Below, in pieces: positions 1-6,730 of a stretch of 10,993 bases of DNA; the first letter of the stretch is position 1; every line of letters starts with the position of its first letter. The stretch is taken from positions 660,168 to 671,160 of the forward strand of contig CAJNDS010002109.1 of NCBI GenBank assembly GCA_905221605.1, read 5' to 3'. The translations under genes were made by a program, and so were the position numbers. The notes beneath the pieces are model-generated. The model ran no database searches. It was not told the origin of the DNA and saw nothing but the letters and a program-made list of their open reading frames with translations. The DNA comes from Symbiodinium natans (lineage: Eukaryota > Sar > Dinophyceae > Suessiales > Symbiodiniaceae).

Positions 1-100
1 AGGGATTGGGGCCCTTACATTCCTCCTGGAAGGGTCCTCACAAGGTGGTACCACAGTGGTCCAAGGTGAGATGTACCCAGAGACTCCAATTTCCCTTATA

Positions 101-150
101 ACCTAAAACCCTAAACCCTAAACCCTAAACCCTAAACCTAACCCTAAACC
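101..150 (-). repeat. Telomere-like array, C-strand (CCCTAAA)
   Basis: About seven heptamers of CCCTAAA, with one extra A near the start and one shortened unit (CCTAACCC) near the end. The G-rich strand is the minus strand. A 56-bp non-repeat segment separates it from the next C-strand array. It is too short and imperfect to be a chromosome terminus. Confidence 0.93.
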
Positions 151-206
151 GGCAATATTCTCGAAATCATTTCAAGGGAAACTGGGAGTAGCAGTCAAAG
201 GAACAG

Positions 207-331
207 AACCTAAACTAAACCCTAAATCCCTAAACCCTAAACACCCTAAAACCCTAAACGCCCTAAACAAACCCTGCACCCTAAAATACCCAAACCCTAA
301 CACCCTAACCCTAAGCCCTAGACCCTAAACC
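207..331 (-). repeat. Degenerate telomere-like array, C-strand
   Basis: CCCTAAA units are interrupted by insertions and substitutions such as CACCCTAAAA, GCCCTAAAC and CCCTGCA, so the 7-bp register is repeatedly lost. This is what an old interstitial array looks like. It is the left arm of a convergent pair: a 91-bp non-repeat segment (332-422, GC-rich) follows, then the G-strand array at 423. Confidence 0.88.
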
Positions 332-422
332 GGTCTGCTGGCACGCGACGGGTCGCGGACGAGATCGAAGATGGCCCGGTGCTCCTGTCATCGTGGGAGA
401 TATGAAGTAGGGTTTCTATTCC

Positions 423-498
423 TTAGGGTTTAGGGTTTAGGGCTTCGGGTTTAGGGCTTAGGGTTTAGGGTTTAGGGATTAGGGTTTAGGGTTTAGGG
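423..498 (+). repeat. Telomere-like array, G-strand (TTTAGGG)
   Basis: About ten TTTAGGG-type units with variants GGCTTCGGGT, TTTAGGGC and TTTAGGGA. It is the right arm of the pair that begins with the C-strand array at 207-331. Confidence 0.92.
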
Positions 499-502
499 AA
501 CA

Positions 503-528
503 CTCACCAATATTAAAAGGAACCTTAT
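503..528 (+). repeat. Short dispersed repeat, copy A
   Basis: This 26-bp sequence begins CTCACCAATATT and ends GGAACCTTAT. It matches 10180-10206 at every base except one inserted G in the second copy. It lies directly after a G-strand telomere-like array and is not telomeric itself. It may be the remnant of a dispersed element; its true borders cannot be seen from two copies. Confidence 0.7.
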
Positions 529-650
529 GCATCTCTATTTCTTAACGGAGGCATTGGAAGGTCCTCAGAACTGTGAGCCACGGACGCAATTCGGCTTAGA
601 GGGGTTTTAGGCCTCATGGGATGTTGAGGGTTTGGGATCTGGGGTGTGGG

Positions 651-992
651 TTTAGGGTTTAGGGTTTAGGGTTTAGGGTTTAGGGTTTAGGGTTTAGGGT
701 TTAGGGTTTAGGCTTTAGGGTTTAGGCTTTAGGCTTTAGGCTTTAGGCTTTAGGCTTTAGGCTTTAGGCTTGAGGCTTGAGGCTTGAGGCTTGAGGCTTG
801 AGGCTTGAGGCTTGAGGCTGGAGGCTGGAGGCTGGAGGCTTGTGGGCTTTGGGCTTTGGGCTTTGGGCTTTGGGCTTTGGGCTTTGGGCTTTGGGCTTTG
901 GGCTTTGGGCTTTGGGCTTTGGGCTTTGGGCTTTGGGCTTTGGGCTTTGGGCTTTGGGCTTTGGGCTTTGGGCTTGGGCTTGGGCTTTAGGC
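651..992 (+). repeat. Telomere-like array with ordered variant blocks
   Basis: The array starts as eight TTTAGGG (651-706), then one TTTAGGC and one TTTAGGG, then seven TTTAGGC (721-769), seven TTGAGGC (770-818) and three TGGAGGC (819-839). An 8-bp junction (840-847) follows, then eighteen perfect TTTGGGC (848-973), two 6-bp TTGGGC and a final TTTAGGC. The 7-bp register is unbroken from 651 to 839. Open frames on both strands across it encode only low-complexity peptide and are a by-product of the repeat. Confidence 0.95.
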
Positions 993-1057
993 TAAAAAAC
1001 CGGTTTGGGGTCAAGGGCAGGGTTTCATAGTCCGGCTTGTATGGGTTCGGGATTTAA

Positions 1058-1089
<32 letters not shown>
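1058..1089 (+). repeat. Poly-G tract, 32 bases
   Basis: An uninterrupted run of 32 G lies on the plus strand. Such runs can form G-quadruplexes and are prone to length error in sequencing, so the exact length is uncertain. Confidence 0.9.
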
Positions 1090-1090
<1 letters not shown>

Positions 1091-1176
1091 CCGCGCCCAG
1101 CCTCCGGCTGGATCACCCACACCCTGCCTGCCATTTGTGTTGTGTTTGTGTGTGTTGTTTTGGGGCTTGGGGTTTG

Positions 1177-1198
1177 TAGGGTTTAGGGTTTGGCTTTA
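1177..1198 (+). repeat. Short telomere-like patch, G-strand
   Basis: About three degenerate units (TAGGGTTTAGGGTTTGG and CTTTAG) follow a GT-rich stretch at about 1135-1176. It has no C-strand partner nearby. Confidence 0.7.
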
Positions 1199-1199
1199 G

Positions 1200-1691
1200 T
1201 ACTGTAGGGTGGGGTGCAAATGCTTCTAAACCGGGAGGGGCTCATGCTTCTCTACCTACCAGTCAAGGCTATGATCGTCGTCTAGAATCTGCTGAACGCG
1301 GCTTGTCGGTTAATGAGATCTGTCTAGCCCGTCTGGTCTATCCGCATAGTTTGGTCAAACCCTATCGGGCCCATCTAGCCTAAGAGCTCGAATATACTAT
1401 CGTCTACCTAGGTATCGCATCTGTTCATGAAGCTGCTTGCTTTACGTACCTCTCTGCCACCTACTTGCTTCTGTTAATTCCGCACGTTTTGTACTCTCTA
1501 AATGCGTGCTTACACGTGCTTGACCACCTGCTCAGTGTATGTATGTGTGCGTGTCTGATAAATAACTATGTATTTACACTGCAAACAGTCGACCTAAGGA
1601 AATGTCTTGCGACGGCAGCGCTCACAATACGGAGCAACACCTGACAAGTCACACCGGGCCCAAAATCCCCCTAAAACCTCAATACCTGACT
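1200..1691. other. Unassigned stretch without repeats
   Basis: This is about 490 bp of mixed composition free of telomere heptamers. Stop codons are frequent in all frames and I recognise no protein, tRNA or rRNA. A TG-rich patch (about 1536-1556) is the only low-complexity part. It could be intron, intergenic spacer or an unknown non-coding RNA. Confidence 0.6.
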
Positions 1692-1818
1692 CCCAAAACC
1701 CTAAACCCAAAACCCTAAACCCTAAACCCTCAACCCTCAACCCTCAACCCTAAACCCTCAACCCTAAACCCTAAACCCTAAACCCTAGCCCTAAACCCTA
1801 AACCCCAACCCGAAAACC
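1692..1818 (-). repeat. Telomere-like array, C-strand with CCCTCAA variants
   Basis: CCCTAAA units are mixed with several CCCTCAA units (about 1728-1765). The edges are degenerate (CCCAAAACCC, CCCGAAAA). It is the left arm of a convergent pair; the spacer to the G-strand array at 1939 is 120 bp, or about 97 bp if the degenerate GGGTCTAAGGCTTCAGGG just before it is counted as array. Confidence 0.92.
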
Positions 1819-1938
1819 TTGGCGCCATTGCTGGGGTCCCAGGCTTAGACACTCCGAGAACTGCTGGAAGGTCAGGGGCGTCATGGTGGTGTCCTGGCGC
1901 TGCTGCGCGCGTCGAGGGTCTAAGGCTTCAGGGCATCT

Positions 1939-2036
1939 CGGGTTTGGGGTTTAGGGTTTAGGGTTTAGGGTTTAGGGTTTAGGGTTTAGGCGTTAGGGTT
2001 TAGGATTTGGGGCTTTCGGGTTTGGGGTTAAGGGGG
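1939..2036 (+). repeat. Telomere-like array, G-strand
   Basis: A clean TTTAGGG core (about 1947-1989) decays into GTTAGGG, TTTAGGA, TTTGGGG and TTTCGGG towards its right end. It pairs with the C-strand array at 1692-1818. Confidence 0.92.
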
Positions 2037-2501
2037 AACATCATCCCTACTTTTAGGGCTTAAAAGGATGTTAGGGTTTGGGGCTTAAGTGGACTTAAGG
2101 CTTTCGCGATGGAGGGGCTGAGGGTTGAGGCGGCCTTGTGCTCTTGGAGACCAGTTCCTGCGACTGGGAGGGAAGACGCACCAATGCGACTTGCTGTGAA
2201 TTACCCCCTAGACTTCTATTGGCTTAGGAACACCCCAAAGAACAAACAATAACAGTCCCTATCTTGCCCTGATAAGGAAGAATTCTTATATGTTTGGAGT
2301 GGTTCTTCAGCAAACAGTAGCAGAATGCCACCAACGACCCCAAGTCTCCACCAACGACCCCAAGTCTAAAGCGTAAACCCTCTCCCCCCCCCTCCCACGC
2401 CCCTGCAAAACCCCCAAAGCCCAAAACCCCACAAAAGAAACCAACACCACAGAACCAGATCTGAAATTCACCCGGAGAGCCCGATAACCCTTACTTAGGA
2501 T
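2037..2501. other. Unassigned stretch with scattered heptamers
   Basis: Single degenerate telomere units occur at about 2053-2110. The rest has no recognisable gene. The 2371-2440 part is C- and A-rich. The minus-strand open frame here (2224-2424) translates to a glycine-rich peptide without a known domain and I do not call it a gene. Confidence 0.55.
2328..2367 (+). repeat. Perfect 20-bp tandem duplication
   Basis: Two adjacent identical copies of CCACCAACGACCCCAAGTCT (2328-2347 and 2348-2367). Perfect identity suggests a recent slippage duplication. Confidence 0.95.
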
Positions 2502-2551
2502 GCAGGGTTTAGGGGTTTAGGGATGAGGGTTGAAGGCTTAGGGTTTAGGAT
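2502..2551 (+). repeat. Degenerate telomere-like array, G-strand
   Basis: About six units with altered spacing (GGGTTTAGGGGTTTAGGG, then GATGAGGG, TTGAAGGC and TTAGGG). It stands alone. Confidence 0.8.
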
Positions 2552-2846
2552 TTCAAGCGAATTCCTAATGAGGATCTCGATGCAGAGTTTAGGTCTCCAG
2601 GCATCCGCCTAGGCAGGTTCTCCTTTTCATGGCCCAGAAACGACCCAAAAGCAAACCCCCAATTGTGGGGGGGGGGGGGGGTACCCGTTTTCGTGGGGTT
2701 TCCTCCCATCAGGACTCTATATGGGGGGCCTCCCTCATGTCCGGAAACCCCAATTCGTGCACAAGGAATGGCCCGAAGCACGGCGCACCTCGGCAGTCGG
2801 CTGCCTCGCGTGGGGATGTCGGTCAAAGTTGCAGGCGCTTTGTGGC
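2552..2846. other. Unassigned stretch with a 15-G run
   Basis: This is low-copy sequence interrupted by a plus-strand run of 15 G at 2667-2681. Open frames of 62-93 codons cross on both strands, but they read through the G run and show no family resemblance. Confidence 0.5.
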
Positions 2847-2905
2847 TCTAAACCCTAAACCTAAAATCTAAACCCTAAACCCTAAACCCAAAACCCTAAA
2901 CCCTC
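2847..2905 (-). repeat. Telomere-like array, C-strand
   Basis: About eight CCCTAAA units with small defects (CCTAAAAT, CCCAAAA). It is the left arm of a convergent pair with a spacer of about 100 bp (2906-3005). Confidence 0.9.
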
Positions 2906-3005
2906 ATCAGAGTGTAGTGTGCCAACTGCACGATTAAGACCCACAGCAACGGGCCCAGAGTTTAGATGAACCCCCAGTACTTGGAAGCCCTCTTGACTCA
3001 GTATG

Positions 3006-3035
3006 TAGGGCTTCGGGTTTTGGGTTTAGGGTTTA
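3006..3035 (+). repeat. Short telomere-like array, G-strand
   Basis: About four units (AGGGCTTCGGG, TTTTGGG, TTTAGGG, TTTAA). It is the right arm of the pair with 2847-2905. Confidence 0.8.
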
Positions 3036-3442
3036 ATTAGGGGTACTAAGATGGGGGGATGATAAGAGGGTTCCAAGGGGATGCTAAGTAGACCTACTAA
3101 GTCAAAAGAGCTTGCAAGTAGGGATCCTCGCGATCTGGCCTTAGGAGATGTTTCCGGATCCCCTCCCGGCACTGCGCAAGCATCTCAAACATGTTTCAAG
3201 CCCACCAGAAAACCTGAACCCGACACCGCCAAGCCCCCCCCCCAAGCCCCCACCCAACTCAACCCCAAACTACGATGTCCCTTAATTTTTCTGAGAAGAT
3301 TCCTAAATATATGGTCCTCTTGGGAAAGGAAATATGGGCATTTCCCGAAATAGGGGTACCCTAGATACCCCCACAGACGCAATAGTCCTTATTACAGGAC
3401 CCCCCCAAAAGGGTACCCCTCCTTTCTGAAACCTCCCAATTG
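3036..3442. other. Unassigned stretch, C-rich in part
   Basis: An open frame of 90 codons (3081-3353, plus) crosses a C-rich patch (3227-3270) and encodes a proline- and lysine-rich peptide that I do not recognise. It has a small hairpin (GGAAAT and ATTTCC, around 3328-3345) and the inverted repeat listed at 3352-3420. No gene is called. Confidence 0.5.
3352..3420. repeat. 11-bp perfect inverted repeat around a smaller hairpin
   Basis: AGGGGTACCCT (3352-3362) and its exact reverse complement AGGGTACCCCT (3410-3420) flank 47 bp that contain a second small inverted pair, GTCC and GGAC with an 8-base loop (about 3386-3401). Each arm is itself nearly palindromic (GGGTACCC), so a cruciform or RNA hairpin is possible. 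The function is unknown. Confidence 0.7.
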
Positions 3443-3492
3443 CCTAAACCCTAAACCCTCAACCCTAAACCCGAAACCCCAAACCCTAAACC

Positions 3493-3538
<46 letters not shown>

Positions 3539-3614
3539 ACCCTAAACCCTAAACCCTAAACCCTAAACCCTAAACCCTAAACCCTAAACCCTAAACCCTA
3601 AACCCTAAACCCTA
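3443..3614 (-). repeat. Telomere-like array, C-strand with CCCTCAA block
   Basis: A mixed start is followed by seven perfect CCCTCAA units (3491-3539, 49 bp) and then about ten perfect CCCTAAA units up to 3614. The variant is confined to one block rather than sprinkled through. It is the left arm of a convergent pair with a 110-bp spacer. Confidence 0.95.
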
Positions 3615-3724
3615 CCTAGCTAACGCTCCCGACTCTGCTTCCGGCAAGTCGCATGGCAGAGAGAGCGGAGAGCATCGACGGGTAACCCAGGCACCTCGGA
3701 AGCCCAATCTTCCACAAGCCGGGA

Positions 3725-3769
3725 GTTTAGGGTTTAGGGTTTAGGGTTTAGGGTTTAGGGTTTAGGGTA
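3725..3769 (+). repeat. Telomere-like array, G-strand
   Basis: About six perfect TTTAGGG units pair with the array at 3443-3614. The right end passes directly into the composite repeat starting at 3764. Confidence 0.94.
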
Positions 3770-3960
3770 GTTTTATGGGCCCTTCATATGGTCCCTCAGG
3801 GTTTAGGGTTTAGGCTGTAGGGTGTAGGGTTTAGGGTAGTTATGTGGGCCTTAGTATGGTCCCTAAGGGTTTAGAGATTTAGGGTTTAGGGGTTAGGGTA
3901 GTTATATGGGCCCTTAGTTTGGTCCTGACCTCCTTGAAAGGGGTTCTGAGGTATGGGCCC
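3764..3960 (+). repeat. Composite tandem repeat, 62-69 bp, with telomere heptamers
   Basis: Three units begin at 3764, 3833 and 3895 with AGGGTAGTT, followed by TATGGGCC, CTTAGTATGGTCC or similar, and then two to five telomere-like heptamers. The periods are 69 and 62 bp; the difference lies mainly in the heptamer part. A fourth, decayed trace (TATGGGCCCTTGG) lies near 3952. The unit joins about 35 bp of non-telomeric sequence to heptamers, so the two have been amplified together. Confidence 0.88.
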
Positions 3961-3999
3961 TTGGGTTGTAGAGGGTATTTCAGGGTTTTATAAGGGGTC

Positions 4000-4011
4000 C
4001 CCTTTAAAGGG
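4000..4011. other. 12-bp perfect palindrome
   Basis: CCCTTTAAAGGG is its own reverse complement. It overlaps a second dyad, AAGGGG-T-CCCCTT (3992-4004). It could be a protein-binding site or chance; the surrounding 3961-4187 holds nothing else I can name. Confidence 0.6.
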
Positions 4012-4187
4012 CCCACACCAAGCGACCGTGTAAGTAGTCTTAGACATTCTAAGTCTGAGCTGTTAATCCTGCAGGATTATACTCCTAGAGCTTAGAGTAG
4101 TGTAGCATTCTCAAGCTTGAATGGTATGGTGAGTTCTGGGCTTGAGCCACATCAATTGAATGAAAATTTCCGCATGAACCAACACCA

Positions 4188-4447
4188 AGCCCTAAACCCC
4201 AAATCCCAGACCCTAAACCCCAAACCCCAAACCCTAAACCCTAAACCCCCAAACCCTAAACCCCCAAACCCTAAACCCTCAACCCTAAACCCGAAACCCC
4301 AACCCTAAACCCTAAACCCTAAACCCTAAACCCTAAACCCTAAACCCTAAACCCTAAACCCTAAACCCTAAACCCTAACCCTAAACCCTAAACCCTAAAC
4401 CCCTCAACCCTTCAACCCTCAACCCTCAACCCTCAACCCTAAACCTC
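4188..4447 (-). repeat. Telomere-like array, C-strand, longest in the window
   Basis: About 260 bp. The start is irregular (CCCCAAA, CCCAGA, CCCCCAAA), the centre is a near-perfect CCCTAAA run (about 4304-4400) and the right end is a block of CCCTCAA units with one extra T. It is the left arm of a convergent pair with a spacer of about 94 bp. The plus-strand open frame across its start only reads the repeat as NPKPQTL-type peptide. Confidence 0.95.
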
Positions 4448-4541
4448 AGAGGATTCGGAGATTGGTCGCCCTTGGCCCTCAACCTCTTCTCAAGCCGAAG
4501 GCCGTGAGGTCCGGGCAGAAGCCGTTTCCTCATGGCTTCCT

Positions 4542-4650
4542 GGGTTTAAGGTTTAGGGATTGGGGTTTAGGGTTTGGGGTTTAGGGTTTAGGGTTTAGGG
4601 TTTAGGGTTTAGGGTTTAGGGTTTAGGGTTTAGGGGTCAGGGTTGAGAGG
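4542..4650 (+). repeat. Telomere-like array, G-strand
   Basis: A short irregular lead (TTTAAGG, TTTAGGGATTGGGG) is followed by about nine TTTAGGG units, ending in GGTCAGGGTTGAGAGG. It pairs with 4188-4447. Confidence 0.94.
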
Positions 4651-4770
4651 CTGAGTCCTAAACACCCCTAGACATGCGCTGAAACTGCTATTTGCTTAAG
4701 AACCCCCAAAATACAAGCATCTTCTTTCTAGTGAAGGGCAATATAGGGATTGTTACCTTCTACTTTTTTG

Positions 4771-4815
4771 CCCTGAACTCTAAACCCTAAACCCTATACC
4801 CTAAATCCTAAACTC
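4771..4815 (-). repeat. Short degenerate telomere-like array, C-strand
   Basis: About six units, several altered (CCCTGAACT, CCCTATA, CCTAAAT). It has no G-strand partner within 300 bp. Confidence 0.8.
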
Positions 4816-4880
4816 TTTGGGAATAACTCTTAAGCAGTTGGTAGGAACCATACGTCGCAAAGTAACCTCAGAATGTCTCC

Positions 4881-4934
4881 AAAACCCTCAAAACCCTCAA
4901 AACCCTCAAAACCCTCAAAACCCTCAAAACCCTA
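4881..4934 (-). repeat. 9-bp telomere-derived array (AAAACCCTC)
   Basis: Five perfect AAAACCCTC units (4881-4925) are followed by one AAAACCCTA. The period is 9 rather than 7, apparently a heptamer with two extra bases amplified as a unit. The minus-strand frame reads it as a VLRVLR-type peptide, which is a repeat artefact. Confidence 0.93.
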
Positions 4935-5168
4935 GCATCTGAAAATACGACCCCCCAAACGCTGGCTTTTGTTGGAGGGCGGGGCGTGGGGGCGGGGGGA
5001 GGGGACAGAAGCATCCCTGGAATCGGAATCTTTTTTGTGAACGTCAAAACGCTCACTTTGGTTTGGGATGTTGTGGGTGCAAAATTGCTCGTTTGTTGTT
5101 AGGCACCTCGGGAAGGAAGCTGGAAGGCCAGTGTGCAGGTCAGCTCTTAGACACTGGGGTCGAGGGGC
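4935..5168. other. Unassigned stretch
   Basis: It contains a G-rich patch (about 4973-5005) and no recognisable gene. Short words shared with 1843-1920 (CTTAGACACT, CTGGAAGG and GTCGAGGG, in a different order) are too scattered to show common origin. Confidence 0.5.
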
Positions 5169-5266
5169 TTTAGGGTTTAGGGTTTAGGGTTTAGGGTTTA
5201 GGTTTAGGGGTTCGGGCTTAGGGTGTCGGGCTTCGGGTTTAGGGTTTAGGGTTTAAGGTCTAGGGT
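5169..5266 (+). repeat. Telomere-like array, G-strand
   Basis: A clean TTTAGGG core (5169-5205) is followed by variants GGTTCGGGC, TTAGGGTGTCGGG and TTTCGGG and a second short clean run. It has no nearby C-strand partner upstream. Confidence 0.92.
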
Positions 5267-5350
5267 CCGCCGACCCTGGCGGCGTGTTGGATGGTTTTGG
5301 GGGAGGGAACCCTCCGCCTCCCCCCCTTACACACCCAAAAACCTTAAAAC

Positions 5351-5380
5351 GGGGGGGGGGGGGGGGGGGGGGGAGGGGGG
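5351..5380 (+). repeat. Poly-G tract, 23 G + A + 6 G
   Basis: A run of 23 G is broken by one A at 5374 and followed by six more G. It sits seven bases outside the left arm of the inverted repeat at 5387. Confidence 0.9.
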
Positions 5381-5452
5381 TAAGATGGACACTTAAAGGC
5401 TATGCTGCACGTGCGTGCCTTGCAAACAAATACTTTACAAAGGAAACGCCCG

Positions 5453-5490
5453 CAGAACAGACGCAACGCACCCACAGAATAGACGCAATG
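5453..5490 (+). repeat. Short direct repeat, 16-bp unit
   Basis: CAGAACAGACGCAACG (5453-5468) and CAGAATAGACGCAATG (5475-5490) differ at two positions and are spaced 22 bp apart. A related word, CAGAATAGACG, recurs at 6083-6093 inside the right arm of the inverted repeat, so this motif occurs at least three times in the block. Confidence 0.75.
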
Positions 5491-5520
5491 ACCCTTAGCA
5501 TCAGCGCACTGTGTCCTGGG

Positions 5521-5770
5521 CGGGGGCGCGGAGGGCGCGGAGGGCGCGGAGGGCGCGGAGGGCGCGCGCGGAGGGCGCGGAGGGCGCGGAGGGCGCGGAG
5601 GGCGCGGAGGGCGCGGAGGGCGCGGAGGGCGCGGAGGGCGCGGAGGGTGCGGAGGGCGCGGGAGCGCGCGGAGGGCGCGGAGGGCGCGGAGGGCGCGAAG
5701 CGTGCAGAGGGCGGAAGGGCGCGGAAGGCGCGGGCTTGCAAACGCGGAGGGCGCGGAGTGCGCGGAGGGG
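5521..5770 (+). repeat. GC-rich minisatellite, 9-bp unit GGAGGGCGC
   Basis: About 25 units of GGAGGGCGC. Breaks occur near 5565 (extra GCGC), 5660-5670 (GGAGCGCGC) and from 5698 onward, where units become GGAAGGGCGC, GGAAGGCGC and a short insert (GGCTTGCAAAC). Because 9 is a multiple of three, frames stay open on both strands and give Arg/Gly/Ala-rich or Pro/Ser/Ala-rich peptides up to 237 codons. Nothing else supports coding, so I treat these as artefacts. The CpG-dense array could be methylated or form G-quadruplex structure. Confidence 0.92.
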
Positions 5771-6075
5771 CATCCACATGTCCCCATATCCCCTGCCCAT
5801 CAACCGAATGTCACTCTCCTCTTCCGCGCCGAACCCGTCACCCGTCCGTCAACCTCCATGCATGGTCCACGCCTCCCCACACCACGTCCCTCTCCAGCAA
5901 GATGTTCCGAACCCCCTCCCTTGACCGTGTCGTCTCCGCGGTCCGCGGCCTCCCGTCAAAATTCATTCCGTCCGACCCTTCAAGAGCGATCCAATAGAAC
6001 GCCCTCCGCATTAAAGTGCCAAAACGAGAACCCAATTTCAGAATTGGTTTGCGGGAAAATCCAAGAAAACAAAGA
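5771..6075. other. Unassigned stretch inside the inverted repeat
   Basis: C-rich, low-copy sequence with no repeats. Open frames continue out of the minisatellite on both strands for 100-200 bp. The plus frame ends at 5997. No domain is recognised. It could contain an exon or be spacer; the sequence alone does not decide. Confidence 0.45.
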
Positions 6076-6110
6076 GCACGCGCAGAATAGACGTTAAGTG
6101 TCCAAGGCAC

Positions 6111-6136
6111 GGGGGGGGGGGGGGGGGGGGGGGGGG
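6111..6136 (+). repeat. Poly-G tract, 26 bases
   Basis: An uninterrupted run of 26 G lies just outside the right arm of the inverted repeat. About 97 bp further on a C-rich tract begins, so the single strand could fold G against C. Confidence 0.9.
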
Positions 6137-6233
6137 CGCACAATTTTTTCATGGAGGATGGCGCCACCCGCACGCCGTAAACGCATCGACCATTGGCGGT
6201 TCAGCACAAGGGGTAGGGGCTCCTTTGGCAAAA

Positions 6234-6342
6234 CCCCCCCCAACCCCCCGCCCCCCCCCACCCCCCCCCCACCTCTCAGGATGCACAGAAACTTGTCTAA
6301 ACTTCCCCCGCCCCCCCACCCAGCCCCCCCCACTCCCCTGCA
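6234..6342 (+). repeat. C-rich polypyrimidine tracts
   Basis: Two blocks, 6234-6273 and about 6302-6342, are nearly all C with single A, G or T interruptions. The reverse complement is poly-G like the other tracts. Open frames across it give polyproline or polyglycine and are not called. Confidence 0.85.
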
Positions 6343-6372
6343 CTCCTGGCGACATTTCTGGTTTTGGGTCTA

Positions 6373-6428
6373 ATTTTAGGTTTAGGGTTTTGGGTTCAGG
6401 GGTTTGGGGCTTACATTTTAGGTTAGGG
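6373..6428 (+). repeat. Degenerate telomere-like array, G-strand
   Basis: About six to seven altered units (TTTTAGG, TTTAGGG, TTTTGGG, TTCAGGGG, TTTGGGG, TTTTAGG, TTAGGG). This is a decayed array. Confidence 0.78.
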
Positions 6429-6522
6429 ACCAGCACATCGTGCCAGATTTCGCTGGACACAGCAGAAAGCTACAATTCAACCCAGCACTTCCCACACACG
6501 TCCCCGCGCAACTGTGTTTCCT

Positions 6523-6556
6523 AGACCCTAAACCCCAAACCTATACCCTACAGCCC
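6523..6556 (-). repeat. Short degenerate telomere-like array, C-strand
   Basis: About five units (CCCTAAA, CCCCAAA, CCTATA, CCCTACAG). It is the left arm of a weak convergent pair with the G-strand array starting at 6653 (96-bp spacer, which itself has single CCCTAA words). Confidence 0.7.
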
Positions 6557-6652
6557 AACCAAACCTGCCCCAAAGATCGAACCCAAAGCCCTAAGGCTAC
6601 CCTAAAGACAAGAGCATTAGACCCACAGAGGCTCAAAACTTGGAGTGAGGGT

Positions 6653-6730
6653 TCTTGAGGGATTAGGGTTCTGGGAAAAGGATGTGGGGTTTAGGGTTAG
6701 GGGTTTGGGATTTAGGGACTAGGGTTGAGG
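6653..6730 (+). repeat. Degenerate telomere-like array, G-strand
   Basis: It is irregular, with units such as TGAGGGATTAGGG, TTTAGGG, TTAGGGG, TTTGGGA, TTTAGGGACTAGGG and TTGAGG and a short insert at about 6672-6685. Confidence 0.75.

Larger units (their letters stand above)
5387..6103. repeat. Imperfect 28-bp inverted repeat enclosing about 660 bp
   Basis: The left arm is 5387-5414 (starts GGACACTTAA, ends CACGTGC). The right arm is 6076-6103 on the opposite strand (reads GGACACTTAA, ends GCGCGTGC). The arms match at 24 of 28 positions. A poly-G tract lies just outside each arm. The interior holds the GGAGGGCGC minisatellite. The layout is like a small non-autonomous element with terminal inverted repeats, but no target-site duplication is visible and there is no transposase. 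An alternative is two inverted copies of a short dispersed repeat. Confidence 0.6.

Noticed and set aside
394-405. GGAGATATGAA at about 394 as an inverted match to the dyad at 8319-8329
   Set aside because: An 11-base match is expected by chance when all positions of an 11-kb window are compared.
101-498. True chromosome terminus at the left of the window
   Set aside because: 100 bp of non-repeat DNA precede the first array, the arrays are decayed, and both orientations occur throughout.
757-1030. Overlapping open frames of 61-85 codons on both strands
   Set aside because: They are direct readings of TTTAGGC, TTGAGGC and TTTGGGC heptamers; three frames each give a 7-residue period, as any 7-bp array does.
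5284-5997. 237-codon plus-strand frame, the longest in the window, and antiparallel frames of 100-147 codons
   Set aside because: The frames stay open because the 9-bp minisatellite and homopolymer tracts lack stop codons in several frames on both strands. The product is mainly Arg/Gly/Ala repeat and shows no domain.
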